From positions 1 through 64,000 of the forward strand of contig NZ_DAIOEU010000007.1 of assembly GCF_036746095.1 (NCBI RefSeq): a stretch of DNA of 64,000 nt. The letters are read 5' to 3'. The notes beneath the pieces are model-generated. The model was not told the origin of the DNA. It made no database searches and saw only the letters and a list, made by a program, of their open reading frames with translations. Both the position numbers and the translations under genes were made by a program. This DNA is from Dyella_B sp036746095. GTDB lineage: Bacteria; Pseudomonadota; Gammaproteobacteria; Xanthomonadales; Rhodanobacteraceae. Every line of letters starts with the position of its first letter. The stretch's first letter is position 1. Shown here piece after piece: positions 45,588 to 54,315 of this stretch.

Positions 45588-46511
45588 TTATGGCGGGGTA
45601 CGATCGTTTCCGAGGTACTTGCGCATAAAGACCGTTGCCTGCGGGTTGTCGTTATAGCGCTTGCAATGCTGGTACCCACGCTTTTCGTACAACGCAATGG
45701 CGGCTTTCAGATCATCGTAGCTGTCGAGATAGATCCATTGCACGCCCTCGGCACGGGCAAACGCTTCCTGGGCATCGAGCAGCTTGTCGGCGATATGTTT
45801 TCCGCGCGCGCCGGGTTTCACATAAAGGCGCTTGCATTCGCTGGCGCCGCGCGGTTTCGCCAACTTACGCAGTACGACGCAGCCCACTACTTCATCGGCC
45901 AGATACGCCAGCCATATGCCTGAAGCAGGCGTGTCGATCAGCTTCTGGATGCCGCCGGGTTTGTCCCGCTGCACCACGTGCACGGCTTCGTAGTATTCGT
46001 GGATGATGGCAAGCGCATCATCGTTGACCTCGGCAAGGCGAACGATGCGCAAAGGTTGCGCACGGTCTTCAAGCAAACTGCGAACACCCGCAAGCGATGC
46101 CACCAAGGCATCGCGATCGGCCGCACTCACATGCACGAGCATGTCGCGGATGTGCCGCATGGATTGCTGATTGAGCCGTGCAACAGCCTTTTGCCCGGTG
46201 GCGGTAAGTACCAGTGGTTTTTCACGCGCATCCGTGTCGGAGGTGACGCGGCGTATCAGCTTGCGCCGGATCAGTCCCGCCAGCAGCCGGCTCATGTAGC
46301 CCGCATCCAGCTCCAGGGTTTCCTGCAATGCGGAGGCAGTCAGCTTTGGCTGTGCGCTCACCTCGTACAGGATGCGCGCTTCCGTCAGCGCAAATTCGCC
46401 ATCCAGATGCCGTCGGCGCAGCAGGCCGAGGCGGGCGGTGTAGAAGCGGTTGAACTCACGTATCGCGGCAATCTGCCGGGCAAGCTGCGGTGGCATCGAC
46501 TTGGCGTTCAT
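45588..46511 (-). CDS. MarR-GNAT fusion: regulator and acetyltransferase
   Basis: A 307-residue protein. The N-terminal ~150 residues form a MarR winged helix (EFALTEARILYEVSAQPKLTASALQETLELDAGYMSRLLAGLIRRKLIRR). The C-terminal half is a GNAT acetyltransferase (YLADEVVGCVVLRKLA, LYVKPGARGKHIADKLL and WIYLDSYDDLKAAIALYEKRGYQ). Such fusions are known in proteobacteria; the acetyl substrate and DNA target are not. It diverges from nothing nearby; the next gene on the same strand ends 82 bases upstream. Confidence 0.92.
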   Translation of the reverse strand: MNAKSMPPQLARQIAAIREFNRFYTARLGLLRRRHLDGEFALTEARILYEVSAQPKLTASALQETLELDAGYMSRLLAGLIRRKLIRRVTSDTDAREKPLVLTATGQKAVARLNQQSMRHIRDMLVHVSAADRDALVASLAGVRSLLEDRAQPLRIVRLAEVNDDALAIIHEYYEAVHVVQRDKPGGIQKLIDTPASGIWLAYLADEVVGCVVLRKLAKPRGASECKRLYVKPGARGKHIADKLLDAQEAFARAEGVQWIYLDSYDDLKAAIALYEKRGYQHCKRYNDNPQATVFMRKYLGNDRTPP

Positions 46512-46593
46512 GGCGCGACTCTAAAACCATATAGTTGCTTTTGGCAACTATGTGAAAAGTCATGCCGAACTCCGATTGCGTCTATGGGTTAAA

Positions 46594-47328
46594 TCAGGGC
46601 TTGGCCCGGAACGTCGCCACCAGCACGTCGCGATGCGCCGGCTCGCCCGGTACCATCGGCGTTACCGGCGTGACGCCGTGGAACACGCGCGGATCGTGGA
46701 TCAGTGCGGCGTCGAACGGGTGGGTGAGGGTGAAATCACCGAGCGGCTTGCCGTCTGGTGTGTGGATCGTGGTGGTGCCGCTGGCGATATTGTGGCGATC
46801 GATCAGCAGCACCAGCACAAAATCCACGCCATCGCGATGACTGCCTTCGGGTGTGGGTTCGCCTGCCGAATCGGAGCTTGCCTCGATGCGGAACTGATGC
46901 ACTTCCACCTGCCAGTTTGCGACGGTGGACGCGAGCGAGCTGAAGAAACCATTGCAGAAGGCGAGAATGGTGCGCATGCTTTGGCCGTTCGCGATGGCAG
47001 GATCGATCGGCTCGAACCAGCGTTCGATATTGCCTTGCAGCTGGTTGTATTGCAGCGCCTGGTAATGCGGTTGATGCAGGGTAGGCTCGACGCTGCCGTG
47101 GGCGTTGGCGACAAATGTGGCGTGGCGCCTGCGCCGCTGCCGTCCGGTCGCGGCAAGGTAAGGATCGGGGCCGAGGCGGTTCCAGCTGGCAGTGAAAGCC
47201 TCCCAATCCGACAGCTCGCCCGATGTTTGCAATAGCGGCTGCATGACATCCGCTGTGGCGAAAGCAAAGCCGTCGCGGGTGACAGCATCGAACAGCGACG
47301 GAACAAGTGAATCGGTGCGGTTGTGCAT
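46594..47328 (-). CDS. 2-oxoglutarate/Fe(II) dioxygenase family protein (PF10014-like)
   Basis: A 244-residue protein. The metal triad is visible as H-R-D-G-V-D-F and, further on, H-D-P-R-V-F-H-G-V-T-P. GTTTIHTPDGKPLGDFTLTHPFDAALIHD is the beta-helix core. This fits the 2OG-Fe dioxygenase family that includes amino-acid hydroxylases such as isoleucine dioxygenase. The ATG at 47328 gives MHNRTDSLVPSLFDAV. The substrate is unknown. The 50-residue gene at 47426 precedes it on the same strand. Confidence 0.85.
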   Translation of the reverse strand: MHNRTDSLVPSLFDAVTRDGFAFATADVMQPLLQTSGELSDWEAFTASWNRLGPDPYLAATGRQRRRRHATFVANAHGSVEPTLHQPHYQALQYNQLQGNIERWFEPIDPAIANGQSMRTILAFCNGFFSSLASTVANWQVEVHQFRIEASSDSAGEPTPEGSHRDGVDFVLVLLIDRHNIASGTTTIHTPDGKPLGDFTLTHPFDAALIHDPRVFHGVTPVTPMVPGEPAHRDVLVATFRAKP

Positions 47329-47390
47329 GGCGGCAGTATACAGCCGGGTTTTGTTGCGCAGGCTGCCTTGGCAGTGACGCCAGCTCACGG

Positions 47391-47419
47391 CCGTCATTCC
47401 GGCGAAAGCCGGAATTCAG
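47391..47419. repeat. Single REP-like unit, GTCATTCC family
   Basis: CCGTCATTCCGGCGAAAGCC followed by GGAATTCAG. It lies between the 50-residue gene and the dioxygenase. Confidence 0.7.
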
Positions 47420-47425
47420 TAATAG

Positions 47426-47578
47426 CTATGCAAGCTCGCCCACGCCAAGCACGTCTATCCTGCCAGCCCTGCGCTTCGCTTCCGCCAACATCTTTGCAAC
47501 CGCATCGTAATCCACGCCATGCGCGGCATCGATTTTCCAAAGCAGGCTGCATAACTGCATCGCAACAGAGGAAGCCAT
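47426..47578 (-). CDS. Small protein, 50 residues
   Basis: A short gene with a perfect ribosome binding site: AGGAGGAAGT directly precedes the ATG at 47578. The product is MASSVAMQLCSLLWKIDAAH followed by a helical GVDYDAVAKMLAEAKRRAGR and ending VLGVGELA. There is no signal peptide, and no homologue is recognised. It reads out in the same direction as the dioxygenase gene 97 bases downstream, with a REP unit between them. Confidence 0.65.
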   Translation of the reverse strand: MASSVAMQLCSLLWKIDAAHGVDYDAVAKMLAEAKRRAGRIDVLGVGELA

Positions 47579-47675
47579 ACTTCCTCCTGAGCGAACGTAT
47601 AGATGTCGACGTATGCCCGGCAGATGCTTGAGGGGTGGTGCGGTAGATCATAGGTGGTTACGTTTGCAAAAAAAT

Positions 47676-47699
47676 GCCGGAGGCTGTGGCACCTCCGGC
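47676..47699 (-). terminator. Rho-independent terminator of the Spy-like gene
   Basis: On the minus strand GCCGGAGG pairs with CCTCCGGC (47699-47692 and 47683-47676) around an 8-base loop, followed by ATTTTTTT (47675-47668). Confidence 0.88.
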
Positions 47700-47726
47700 C
47701 TTGCATGCGTGATGCGAAACGGCGGA

Positions 47727-48260
47727 TCAGCCGCCGGACGTCGATGAAGCGCTGGCCGGCTTGCCCTCGTGCTCTCTATGCCCGCCCATTCGCTGTTTCG
47801 GCGGACGATTGCGGAACAGCTCGTCGGCGGTCTGTTTCTGCTCCGGCGAGAGCACGGCATACAGCGACGTGAAAGCGGACGACAGTTTCTGCATGTTGTC
47901 CGCATTGAGCTGGGCAAGTTGAGCATAGGATTTCATGGAATCGTCCGCGCTCATGCTTTCCATTTTCTGATGGCGTTCGTGCAAAGCTTTGCCGGTGTTT
48001 TGCGCGTTGTCGCGCATGACCTGGGCATACGCGTTCCACTGGCTCGACTCGGCATCCGTGATGCCAAGCTCTTCGTGCAGGTCGTTGATCTGTTGTTCCA
48101 CTTCGTCCATGCGCCGCTGCATGTGCGATTTCTTGGCAGCCGGTGCCGTGCTGGACGACGGGGTCGAAGCCGGTGCCGTACTCTGCGCCATGGTGGTGCC
48201 GCCAAGCAGGGCCAGGGAGAGCGCGACGGGTAAGGCAGCCTTGCTGAAAAGTTTGTTCAT
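47727..48260 (-). CDS. Spy/CpxP-like periplasmic chaperone
   Basis: A 177-residue exported protein with signal peptide LFSKAALPVALSLALLGGTTMA. A Ser/Pro/Ala-rich stretch is followed by long helices (MQRRMDEVEQQINDLHEELGITDAESSQWNAYAQVMRDNAQ). The LTxxQ-like motif of the family appears as VLSPEQKQTADELF. Members bind unfolded proteins in the periplasm and are often induced by envelope stress. The C-terminus is His/Gly/Ser-rich. A strong terminator follows. Confidence 0.85.
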   Translation of the reverse strand: MNKLFSKAALPVALSLALLGGTTMAQSTAPASTPSSSTAPAAKKSHMQRRMDEVEQQINDLHEELGITDAESSQWNAYAQVMRDNAQNTGKALHERHQKMESMSADDSMKSYAQLAQLNADNMQKLSSAFTSLYAVLSPEQKQTADELFRNRPPKQRMGGHREHEGKPASASSTSGG

Positions 48261-48313
48261 GATGGGACGCTCCGATGCATGAGTGTTGCCTTAAATGGCT
48301 GGATGCGGGCAGA

Positions 48314-48688
48314 TCAATATCCCTGGGCCGGCGCATAACCCTGAGGCGGCGCGTAGCTGTTGTCGTAATAGACCACGCCGGGCGGTGGCGGCGGCGGTGG
48401 TGCGGACGACTGGTAGACCACGCCCGGAGGTGGCTGCGAGGCAGCGGCGGCGGAGTTGGCGAGCACGGCGCCAGCCACGACGCCGAGCAGGCCGGCAGCG
48501 ATGGCTACGCCGGCATTGTCGTTGCCACGACGGTGGCGGTTATCCCAGCGCGGCGGCGGTGGTGGCGGTGGCCGATGCCAGCCACGGTCGGGGCGGCGGT
48601 ACTGCGCTTGGGCCGGCATGCATGGCGCGATCACCGCCACGGCAATGGCCAGGGCAGCAAGCTGCCGATATAGCGGGGTGCGAGTCAT
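48314..48688 (-). CDS. Exported proline-rich glycine-zipper protein
   Basis: A 124-residue protein with signal peptide YRQLAALAIAVAVIAPCMPAQA. The mature part has poly-proline runs, GVAIAAGLLGVVAGAVLAN, which resembles a glycine-zipper membrane segment, and a C-terminal part rich in Tyr/Pro (GVVYYDNSYAPPQGYAPAQGY). The start follows AGGAGGGTAAGTAG. Likely a periplasmic or outer-membrane-associated protein of unknown function. It precedes the Spy-like gene by 53 bases and may share its transcript. Confidence 0.72.
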   Translation of the reverse strand: MTRTPLYRQLAALAIAVAVIAPCMPAQAQYRRPDRGWHRPPPPPPPRWDNRHRRGNDNAGVAIAAGLLGVVAGAVLANSAAAASQPPPGVVYQSSAPPPPPPPGVVYYDNSYAPPQGYAPAQGY

Positions 48689-48955
48689 CTACTTACCCTC
48701 CTCACTACGCAATGTGTGTCGCATGCATCGGGCCATACCGGGGTGCGTGCGAAGATGGTCATCGCAACAAAATGCGCCGCAATGGTGAGTTTTGCGGTGG
48801 ACAACCGTGGCCGGAGTCTATGCCAAACGCCACGCGCGTTGATGATGAGTCGGTCGGTGTCGCTGGCAACGGTTCATGTAATGCACCGTGCAGCACAATC
48901 AACACAATCGCCGCTTATCCTTGCCTGGCTTGACGAAACTCATCAGGAGAACACC

Positions 48956-49441
48956 ATGCAGAAATTACGGACCTCTTTGCTTTTCGCATTAGCCACGTTC
49001 GCAGGCGGCATCCATGCACAAGAGCCGGCAGCCAAACCGCATGCCATCGAAGCGTTCGCCAAAGGCGTGCAGATCTACAGCTGCAAGGCCGCCAGCAACC
49101 GTTATGCGTGGACGTTGAAAGGGCCGGACGCAACCTTGAGCGACGCCAAGGGTCATCTCATCGGCAAGCATTTCGCCGGGCCGAGCTGGCAAGCTGCGGA
49201 CGGTAGCGTGGTGGTGGGCGAGACGTTGAACGCGTCGCCTTCACCGGATGCGGGGGCGGTCGCATGGCTGGTGCTGCACGCCAAGTCGCATAGCGGCAAC
49301 GGCGAAATGGCGAGTGTGCAGTACATCGTGCGTACGCGCACCGAGGGCGGCGTGGCCCCTGCTACAGGCTGCGATGCTGCACATGTCAATGCGGAAGTGC
49401 GCGTGCCATACAGCGCGGTTTATCTGCTCTTTCGCGGCTGA
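48956..49441 (+). CDS. DUF3455 family exported protein
   Basis: A 161-residue protein with signal peptide RTSLLFALATFAGGIHA. The mature part GVQIYSCKAASNRYAWTLKGPDATLSDAKGHLIGKHFAGPSWQAADGSVVVG matches DUF3455 (as do WLVLHAKSHSG and GVAPATGCD). Function unknown; probably periplasmic. The ATG at 48956 follows CAGGAGAACACC. It diverges from the proline-rich gene and is followed by the convergent antiporter gene. Confidence 0.85.
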   Translation: MQKLRTSLLFALATFAGGIHAQEPAAKPHAIEAFAKGVQIYSCKAASNRYAWTLKGPDATLSDAKGHLIGKHFAGPSWQAADGSVVVGETLNASPSPDAGAVAWLVLHAKSHSGNGEMASVQYIVRTRTEGGVAPATGCDAAHVNAEVRVPYSAVYLLFRG

Positions 49442-49471
49442 GTATTTGGACGCGTAACCCCATGGCCGTCC

Positions 49472-50587
49472 TCACGGACTGAACACCAGCACGACAAACA
49501 CAGCGAACAGTGACAGATGCACCGCACCTTCCAGCATGGTGGTGCGCGCATTTGAAAACGTCATGGCGCTGAGGATCAGCGTGGCCATCAGCATCACGAT
49601 GCTTGATGGCGGTACGCCGAGCAGCACGGATTGGCCGGTGTAGAGGCTGATGGCGAGCACGGCGGGCACGGTCAGCCCCAGTGTCGAAGCGACAGAGCCC
49701 AGGCAAAGATTGATGGCGCGCGTCAACCGGTCCGCGCGCGCGGCAATCAAGGCGGAAATGCCTTCCGGTGCGAACACCAGGATGGCGATGATGATGCCGC
49801 CCAGCGCCTTGGGCGCGCCCGCGACGTCGATGCCATAGTCGAGAATTTTCGCCAGGCTCTTGGACAGAATGATGATGGGCAGGATATTCAACAGCAGCAG
49901 GCCGAAGTGCAGCGACAACGACTTTGTGTCGGTGGTCGTGGCGGCGGGCCGCTGCGTGTCGTGTTCGGTATCGATTGGCTTGTCAGCGGTGACGAAATAG
50001 CCGCGATGCCGTCCCGTCTGCAGCCAAAGAAAGACGCCGTACAAGGCGATGGTGAGCAGCGAGAAGGCCAAGGACTGTGGCCGGGCCAATGAGCCATCGG
50101 GCGTGGACGTGGTGAAGTTAGGCAGCACCAGCGCGATGATGGTCAGCGGAATGATTACCGACAGATACGCCGACGCGCCTTTCAAGTTGTAAGTCTGCTC
50201 GTAATGGCGAAAGCCGCCGAGCAAAAGGCTGAGCCCCACCACGCCGTTGAGCACGATCATCAGCACCGCATACATGGTGTCGCGAGCCAAGGTGGAACTG
50301 CCGCTGGAGCCGAGCATCACGGCGGAAATCAGCACCACTTCGATGATCACGATGGATAGCGTCAGCACCAGCGTGCCGAGCGGTTCACCCAGCATATGCG
50401 CCAGTTCTTCTGCCTCGTGCACGACGCCGAAGGCAACCCATACGATCACCAGGAACAACCATGCGAACAGGGCGAGGGCAGCCCATGGGCTGCCGATGTT
50501 GCCGACCCATGACGAGCCGAACAGCAAGAACAAGGCCACGGTGAGCCAGCCGGCCAACAAACGCATCGTGCGCATGGTCTTGGGCAT
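49472..50587 (-). CDS. Calcium/proton antiporter (ChaA-like, CaCA family)
   Basis: A 371-residue inner-membrane protein with about eleven hydrophobic segments. The two CaCA alpha-repeats are visible as VVHEAEELAHMLGEPLGTLVLTLSIVIIEVVLIS and VFAPEGISALIAARADRLTRAINLCLGSVASTLGLTVPAVL. It exchanges Ca2+ (perhaps Na+ or K+) for H+. The ATG at 50587 follows GGGGAACGGC. An open frame runs about 36 codons further upstream without good evidence. Confidence 0.9.
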   Translation of the reverse strand: MPKTMRTMRLLAGWLTVALFLLFGSSWVGNIGSPWAALALFAWLFLVIVWVAFGVVHEAEELAHMLGEPLGTLVLTLSIVIIEVVLISAVMLGSSGSSTLARDTMYAVLMIVLNGVVGLSLLLGGFRHYEQTYNLKGASAYLSVIIPLTIIALVLPNFTTSTPDGSLARPQSLAFSLLTIALYGVFLWLQTGRHRGYFVTADKPIDTEHDTQRPAATTTDTKSLSLHFGLLLLNILPIIILSKSLAKILDYGIDVAGAPKALGGIIIAILVFAPEGISALIAARADRLTRAINLCLGSVASTLGLTVPAVLAISLYTGQSVLLGVPPSSIVMLMATLILSAMTFSNARTTMLEGAVHLSLFAVFVVLVFSP

Positions 50588-50923
50588 GCCGTTCCCCGAA
50601 GTTTTCCGCGTTGGGGGAATATTACTGAGCTGGTGTGCGCCAGTCTCTTTCCCTGTCCCTGTTAAGCCGACCTGTCCCCGTTTGCGCTGCGTCACATTGT
50701 GCCTTTGCCGTCACGGCCTTTTCACTGCGGCGCGATAAGGCTAGCTGCACAGCTTCTGCACCAACCTGCTTCGGTCATGTCGTGAGGCAGGCGCTTATTC
50801 GATTTCGATCCACGCACATTCGCAGAATAACGCGACGCTTTCGCGTGCCACGGTCTCGAAGCAACAGGGCGACATCTTCAATCACGCGACCTAACACACG
50901 CATCGCCGCATGGAGGCTACACG
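50588..50923. other. Region between the antiporter and the RAYT gene
   Basis: It includes CCTGTCCCTGTTAAGCCGACCTGTCCCCG around 50655, a short repeat-like string. It may be a border of the RAYT element, but I see no clear inverted repeats. The right end holds the RAYT promoter. Confidence 0.4.
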
Positions 50924-51622
50924 ATGCCACGATCGCCACGGTTCGATCTTGCCTGCGTGCCACAGCACATCATCCAGCGCGGGCAGGATGGGCACGCATG
51001 TTTTTACAGTCCGGCGGATTACCGCTGCTATCTGGTGCAATTGCTGCATGCCAGTTCGCGTTGGGATTGCGCCGTGCACGCTTACGCGCTGATGCCCAAT
51101 CACGTGCACCTGCTGGTGACACCCTCGCACGTGGGTGCGCTCGCGCACATGATGCAGGCCATCGGCCGCAACTACGTGAGCTACTTCAATGCCACGTATC
51201 ATCGAACAGGCACGCTATGGGAGGGGCGTTTCAAATCCTGCTTGATCGGCGACGATTATCTGCTGGTCTGCCAACGCTACATCGAGCTCAATCCGGTACG
51301 CGCAGGGTTGGTGGGCGAGCCATCGGCCTATGCGTGGTCCAGCTACGCCTGTAACGCGCTCGGCCTGCCTGATCCCATGATCGTTCCGCATGCCAGATAT
51401 CTCGCGCTCGGCAAATACCTCGAGCAATGCATGCGCGCGTATCGCCAATCATTTGAGCTGGATATCGAGCCGGAGGTGTTGCGCGACATCCGCATGTACA
51501 TCCAGCAGCAGCGTGCCCTGGGATCGCTGGCCTTCCAGGCGCGGGTGGAGGCGGCGCTTGGGCGGTACGCGCGGGCAAGGCCGGCACACCGGCCGCGCAA
51601 GCAGCCGCAAGTGATGCAGTAA
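50924..51622 (+). mobile_element. REP-associated tyrosine transposase (RAYT, Y1_Tnp)
   Basis: A 232-residue single-strand transposase gene of the IS200/IS605 type without an associated insertion sequence. The HUH motif is MPNHVHLLVTP, and the catalytic tyrosine is in YIELNPVRAGLV. The N-terminus MPRSPRFDLACVPQHIIQRG and RTGTLWEGRFKSCLI are typical RAYT features. The start follows GGAGG. RAYTs are thought to spread REP palindromes in trans; two such families are common in this window. Flanking REPs of its own are not obvious here. Confidence 0.92.
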
Positions 51623-51629
51623 GAAACTG

Positions 51630-51995
51630 CTATTGCTCCAACGTCGCTTTCAACCGCAGCAGCGCCTGGTCCCATTGCTCGGCAATCACCTCGAGCGAAC
51701 GGCGTGCCTCGTCCAGGCGTGAGGCCTGCAATTCCCACAGGCGCTCGCGCCCCTGGCGAAGATCGCGCACCAGGCCTGCGTCGGCAAGCACCCGCAGATG
51801 CTTGGTAACTGCTTGCCGAGTGACGTCGGTGCCGGCTGTCAGTTGGGCAATGGACAGCGCGCTGCCGGCGCAGAGCAGGGCGATCAGGCGCAGGCGCGTT
51901 TCGTCGCCCAATGCCGCGAAGACCGGCACGGCCTTGCGCAGCAATGGAAATTTCGCGGCGGCGTTGCGTGCCGAAGCGCTAGTGCGAAGCGACAT
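51630..51995 (-). CDS. ArsR family transcriptional regulator
   Basis: A 121-residue winged helix protein: ALGDETRLRLIALLCAGSALSIAQLTAGTDVTRQAVTKHLRVLADAGLVRDLRQGRERLWEL. This type (without metal cysteines) is generally paired with an SRPBCC (AHSA1) protein. Its start overlaps the SRPBCC stop by 17 bases, so the two form one unit. It likely regulates its own operon and perhaps the divergent YCII-sigma genes. Confidence 0.9.
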   Translation of the reverse strand: MSLRTSASARNAAAKFPLLRKAVPVFAALGDETRLRLIALLCAGSALSIAQLTAGTDVTRQAVTKHLRVLADAGLVRDLRQGRERLWELQASRLDEARRSLEVIAEQWDQALLRLKATLEQ

Positions 51996-52440
51996 AAGTG
52001 TCGATGTTGGTCATCTGCTGATCCCAGCCGCCGCTGTTCATGCGGAAGGCTTCCAGCCGGCGATGTGCGGGGAGCTGGCCGAAGCCCGATTCCACCAGGC
52101 GTAGCAGCGTGCCATCGGCGGTTTCCTCCAGTTCGAAGCTGACCAGGGTGGTGGGTTCCTGTGAGTAATCCACATTGGGATCGACGGCGTACGGATGCCA
52201 GCGGAAGGAAAGCAGGCGTTCCGGTTCGACGCGTTCCACGGTCACGTTCCAGGTCAGGTGCTCGTAGCCGGGGTAGGTGACGTTTCCCTCGCAGGGCTCA
52301 CCGGCCACGAACTGTTTTCCTTTCAGTGCGACGCCGAACCATTCGCCGAAGGATTCGGCATTCGCCAAGGCACGCCACACTTTCGAGCGCGGGGCCTTGA
52401 TATGGATCTGTCGTTCGATGCGATCTGTCGATGTGTTCAT
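51979..52440 (-). CDS. SRPBCC (AHSA1-like) protein
   Basis: A 153-residue START-like fold protein: RIERQIHIKAPRSKVWRALANAESFGEWFGV, then FVAGEPCEGNVTYPGYEHLTWNVTVERVEPERLLSFRWHPYA and the C-terminal VSFELEETADGTLLRLVESGFGQLP. It binds hydrophobic ligands or acts like the Hsp90 co-chaperone Aha1; the ligand is unknown. The ATG at 52440 follows AGGAGGTTGCCC. It precedes and overlaps the ArsR gene. Confidence 0.9.
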   Translation of the reverse strand: MNTSTDRIERQIHIKAPRSKVWRALANAESFGEWFGVALKGKQFVAGEPCEGNVTYPGYEHLTWNVTVERVEPERLLSFRWHPYAVDPNVDYSQEPTTLVSFELEETADGTLLRLVESGFGQLPAHRRLEAFRMNSGGWDQQMTNIDTYVASH

Positions 52441-52624
52441 GGGCAACCTCCTGGTTGCATATTAGTCTCCGCGCAGGGCTTCATGCAACCATTTGGTTGC
52501 TCTTTGCGGTGTGCTGGCCAAGGATGGGCTGGCTATGCTGCGCGAGGATGTCCGATCGGCGCCGGTTCGCGCGTCATCGGAGTGGCGGTGCATGTTGCCC
52601 GCTCCAACCCGACGGAGAATATCC

Positions 52625-52990
52625 ATGCAATACCTATTGATGCTGTTTGTCGAAGAAAGCGCCTGGCACCGCATGTCCGATGACGAAAAGGCGCATCAAG
52701 GCGCGGCCTACACCGCCTATACGGAAGCTCTGAAAAAAGCCGGCGCGTGGGTGGGGTCCAACCGTTTGCAGGACACCGCCACGGCAACCACCGTGCGGCT
52801 CGCCAACGGTAAGTCGCAGGTGCTGGATGGACCGTATGTGGAAACCAAGGAACAACTCGCCGGCTACTACCTGATCGAGGCCGACGACCTGGATGCGGCA
52901 CTGGGCTGGGCGGCCCGCTGCCCCACGGCCAGCCACGGCGTGGTCGAGGTGCGCCCGGTATGGGCCATGCCGGGGAGCAGCGCGGCGTGA
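52625..52990 (+). CDS. YCII (DGPF) domain protein
   Basis: A 121-residue YciI-related protein. MQYLLMLFVEESAW, GAWVGSNRLQDTATATTVRLANGKSQVLDGPYVETKEQLAGYYLIEADDLDAALGWAARCP and VVEVRPVW match the DGPF group. Its stop overlaps the start of the sigma factor by four bases (GTGA). DGPF proteins are the usual genomic partners of ECF42 sigma factors. Enzymatic activity is unknown. Confidence 0.92.
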   Translation: MQYLLMLFVEESAWHRMSDDEKAHQGAAYTAYTEALKKAGAWVGSNRLQDTATATTVRLANGKSQVLDGPYVETKEQLAGYYLIEADDLDAALGWAARCPTASHGVVEVRPVWAMPGSSAA

Positions 52991-54249
52991 CCGATGAAGC
53001 GCGGGCAGCCGCCAATGACGTAGCGCGCCGCAGCTACGGCAAGCTGCTCGCGTACCTTGCCGCCGACATGCGTGATGTGTCGGCGGCCGAGGATGCCTTG
53101 TCGGAAGCCTTCGCCGCCGCGCTGGCGGATTGGCCAGCGCATGGCTGCCCCGACAATCCGGAATCGTGGCTGATGACGGTGGCGCGCCGCAAAGGCATCG
53201 ATGGCGCACGGCGGCGACGCAGCGGCGAGGCGGCCTCGGTGCAATTGCAGGCGATCGCGGATATGCATGCCGAATGCGTAGACACGCAGGAGGACGAATC
53301 CATTCCGGATCGCCGCCTTGGTTTGCTGTTCGCCTGCGCGCATCCGGCCATCGACGTGAACATCCGCGCGCCGCTGATGCTGCAGACCGTGCTGGGCCTG
53401 GAGGCAAAAACCATCGCCTCGGCGTTTCTGGTCTCGCCCGACGCGATGGGCAGGCGCTTGAGCCGCGCCAAGCAAAAAATTCGCGAAGCTGGCATTCCCT
53501 TCGCCATTCCCGAGCGCGATGCATGGAACGAACGGCTGGAAGCCGTGCTGGCGGCGATCTATGCCACGTATGCGGAAGGCTGGAGCGAGCCGGACGACGC
53601 CGACTTGACGCGCCGTGACTTGGTAGAAGAAGCCGTCTTTCTCGCACGCCTGCAGGCGGAGCTGTTGCCGCAGGAACCGGAGACGCTCGGCTTGCTCGCC
53701 GGCATGCTGTACACCGAAGCCCGTCGTCGCGCACGTCGCAGCAAGGACGGCGAGTACGTGCCGCTGGCCGAGCAGGACACGCGCCTGTGGGATACCGGCA
53801 TGATCGATGAAGCCGAAACTTTGTTGCAGCGGGCAAGCACGTTCGGCCGCATCGGCCGCTATCAATTGGAGGCCGCGTTGCAGTCGGCGCACATCGAGCG
53901 CCAACGTTCCGGGCGTGGCGACTGGTCGCCGGAGGTACAGCTTTACGACGCGTTGTATGCACTCACGCACTCGCCAGTCGTCGCGCTCAATCGTGCCTTG
54001 GCGGTGGCGGAGTTGGAAGGACCGGAAGCGGCCATGGCGATCATCCGTATGTTATCCGGCGACAAACGCCTGGCCGACTATCAACCGTATTGGGCGGCGC
54101 GTGCGGCCTTGTGCGCGCGCATCGGCGAGGAGCACGAAACCTTGCATGCGTACGAGATGGCGATCGGCCTTGCACACGATCCCGCGGTGCGGCGGTTTTT
54201 GCAGCGACGCCAGGCGGAATGTGCAAGAAGATTTGGTAGATTGGGGTGA
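52987..54249 (+). CDS. ECF sigma factor of the ECF42 type
   Basis: A 420-residue sigma-70 family factor with a large C-terminal TPR-like extension. Region 2 reads SYGKLLAYLAADMRDVSAAEDALSEAFAAALADWP, and region 4 follows (LMLQTVLGLEAKTIASAFLVSPDAMGRRLSRAKQKIREAG). The GTG at 52987 overlaps the YCII stop and follows GGGGAG. It should direct transcription of the upstream DGPF gene. The last few codons lie inside a REP-like unit. Confidence 0.92.
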   Translation: MTDEARAAANDVARRSYGKLLAYLAADMRDVSAAEDALSEAFAAALADWPAHGCPDNPESWLMTVARRKGIDGARRRRSGEAASVQLQAIADMHAECVDTQEDESIPDRRLGLLFACAHPAIDVNIRAPLMLQTVLGLEAKTIASAFLVSPDAMGRRLSRAKQKIREAGIPFAIPERDAWNERLEAVLAAIYATYAEGWSEPDDADLTRRDLVEEAVFLARLQAELLPQEPETLGLLAGMLYTEARRRARRSKDGEYVPLAEQDTRLWDTGMIDEAETLLQRASTFGRIGRYQLEAALQSAHIERQRSGRGDWSPEVQLYDALYALTHSPVVALNRALAVAELEGPEAAMAIIRMLSGDKRLADYQPYWAARAALCARIGEEHETLHAYEMAIGLAHDPAVRRFLQRRQAECARRFGRLG

Positions 54250-54268
54250 GCAGCACGCGAACCCCAAC
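54236..54268. repeat. REP-like unit overlapping a gene end
   Basis: GTAGATTGGGGTGAGCAGCA followed by CGCGAACCCCAAC. The sigma-factor stop codon (54247-54249) is within this unit. Confidence 0.65.
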
Positions 54269-54315
54269 ATCAAGTAGCGCCGAGGCATAGGTTTTCGCCG
54301 TGGTGAATTCTCCAT

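Noticed and set aside
50640..50923. An insertion sequence around the transposase
   Set aside because: The transposase is a RAYT; no terminal inverted repeats, target duplication or accessory gene was found.
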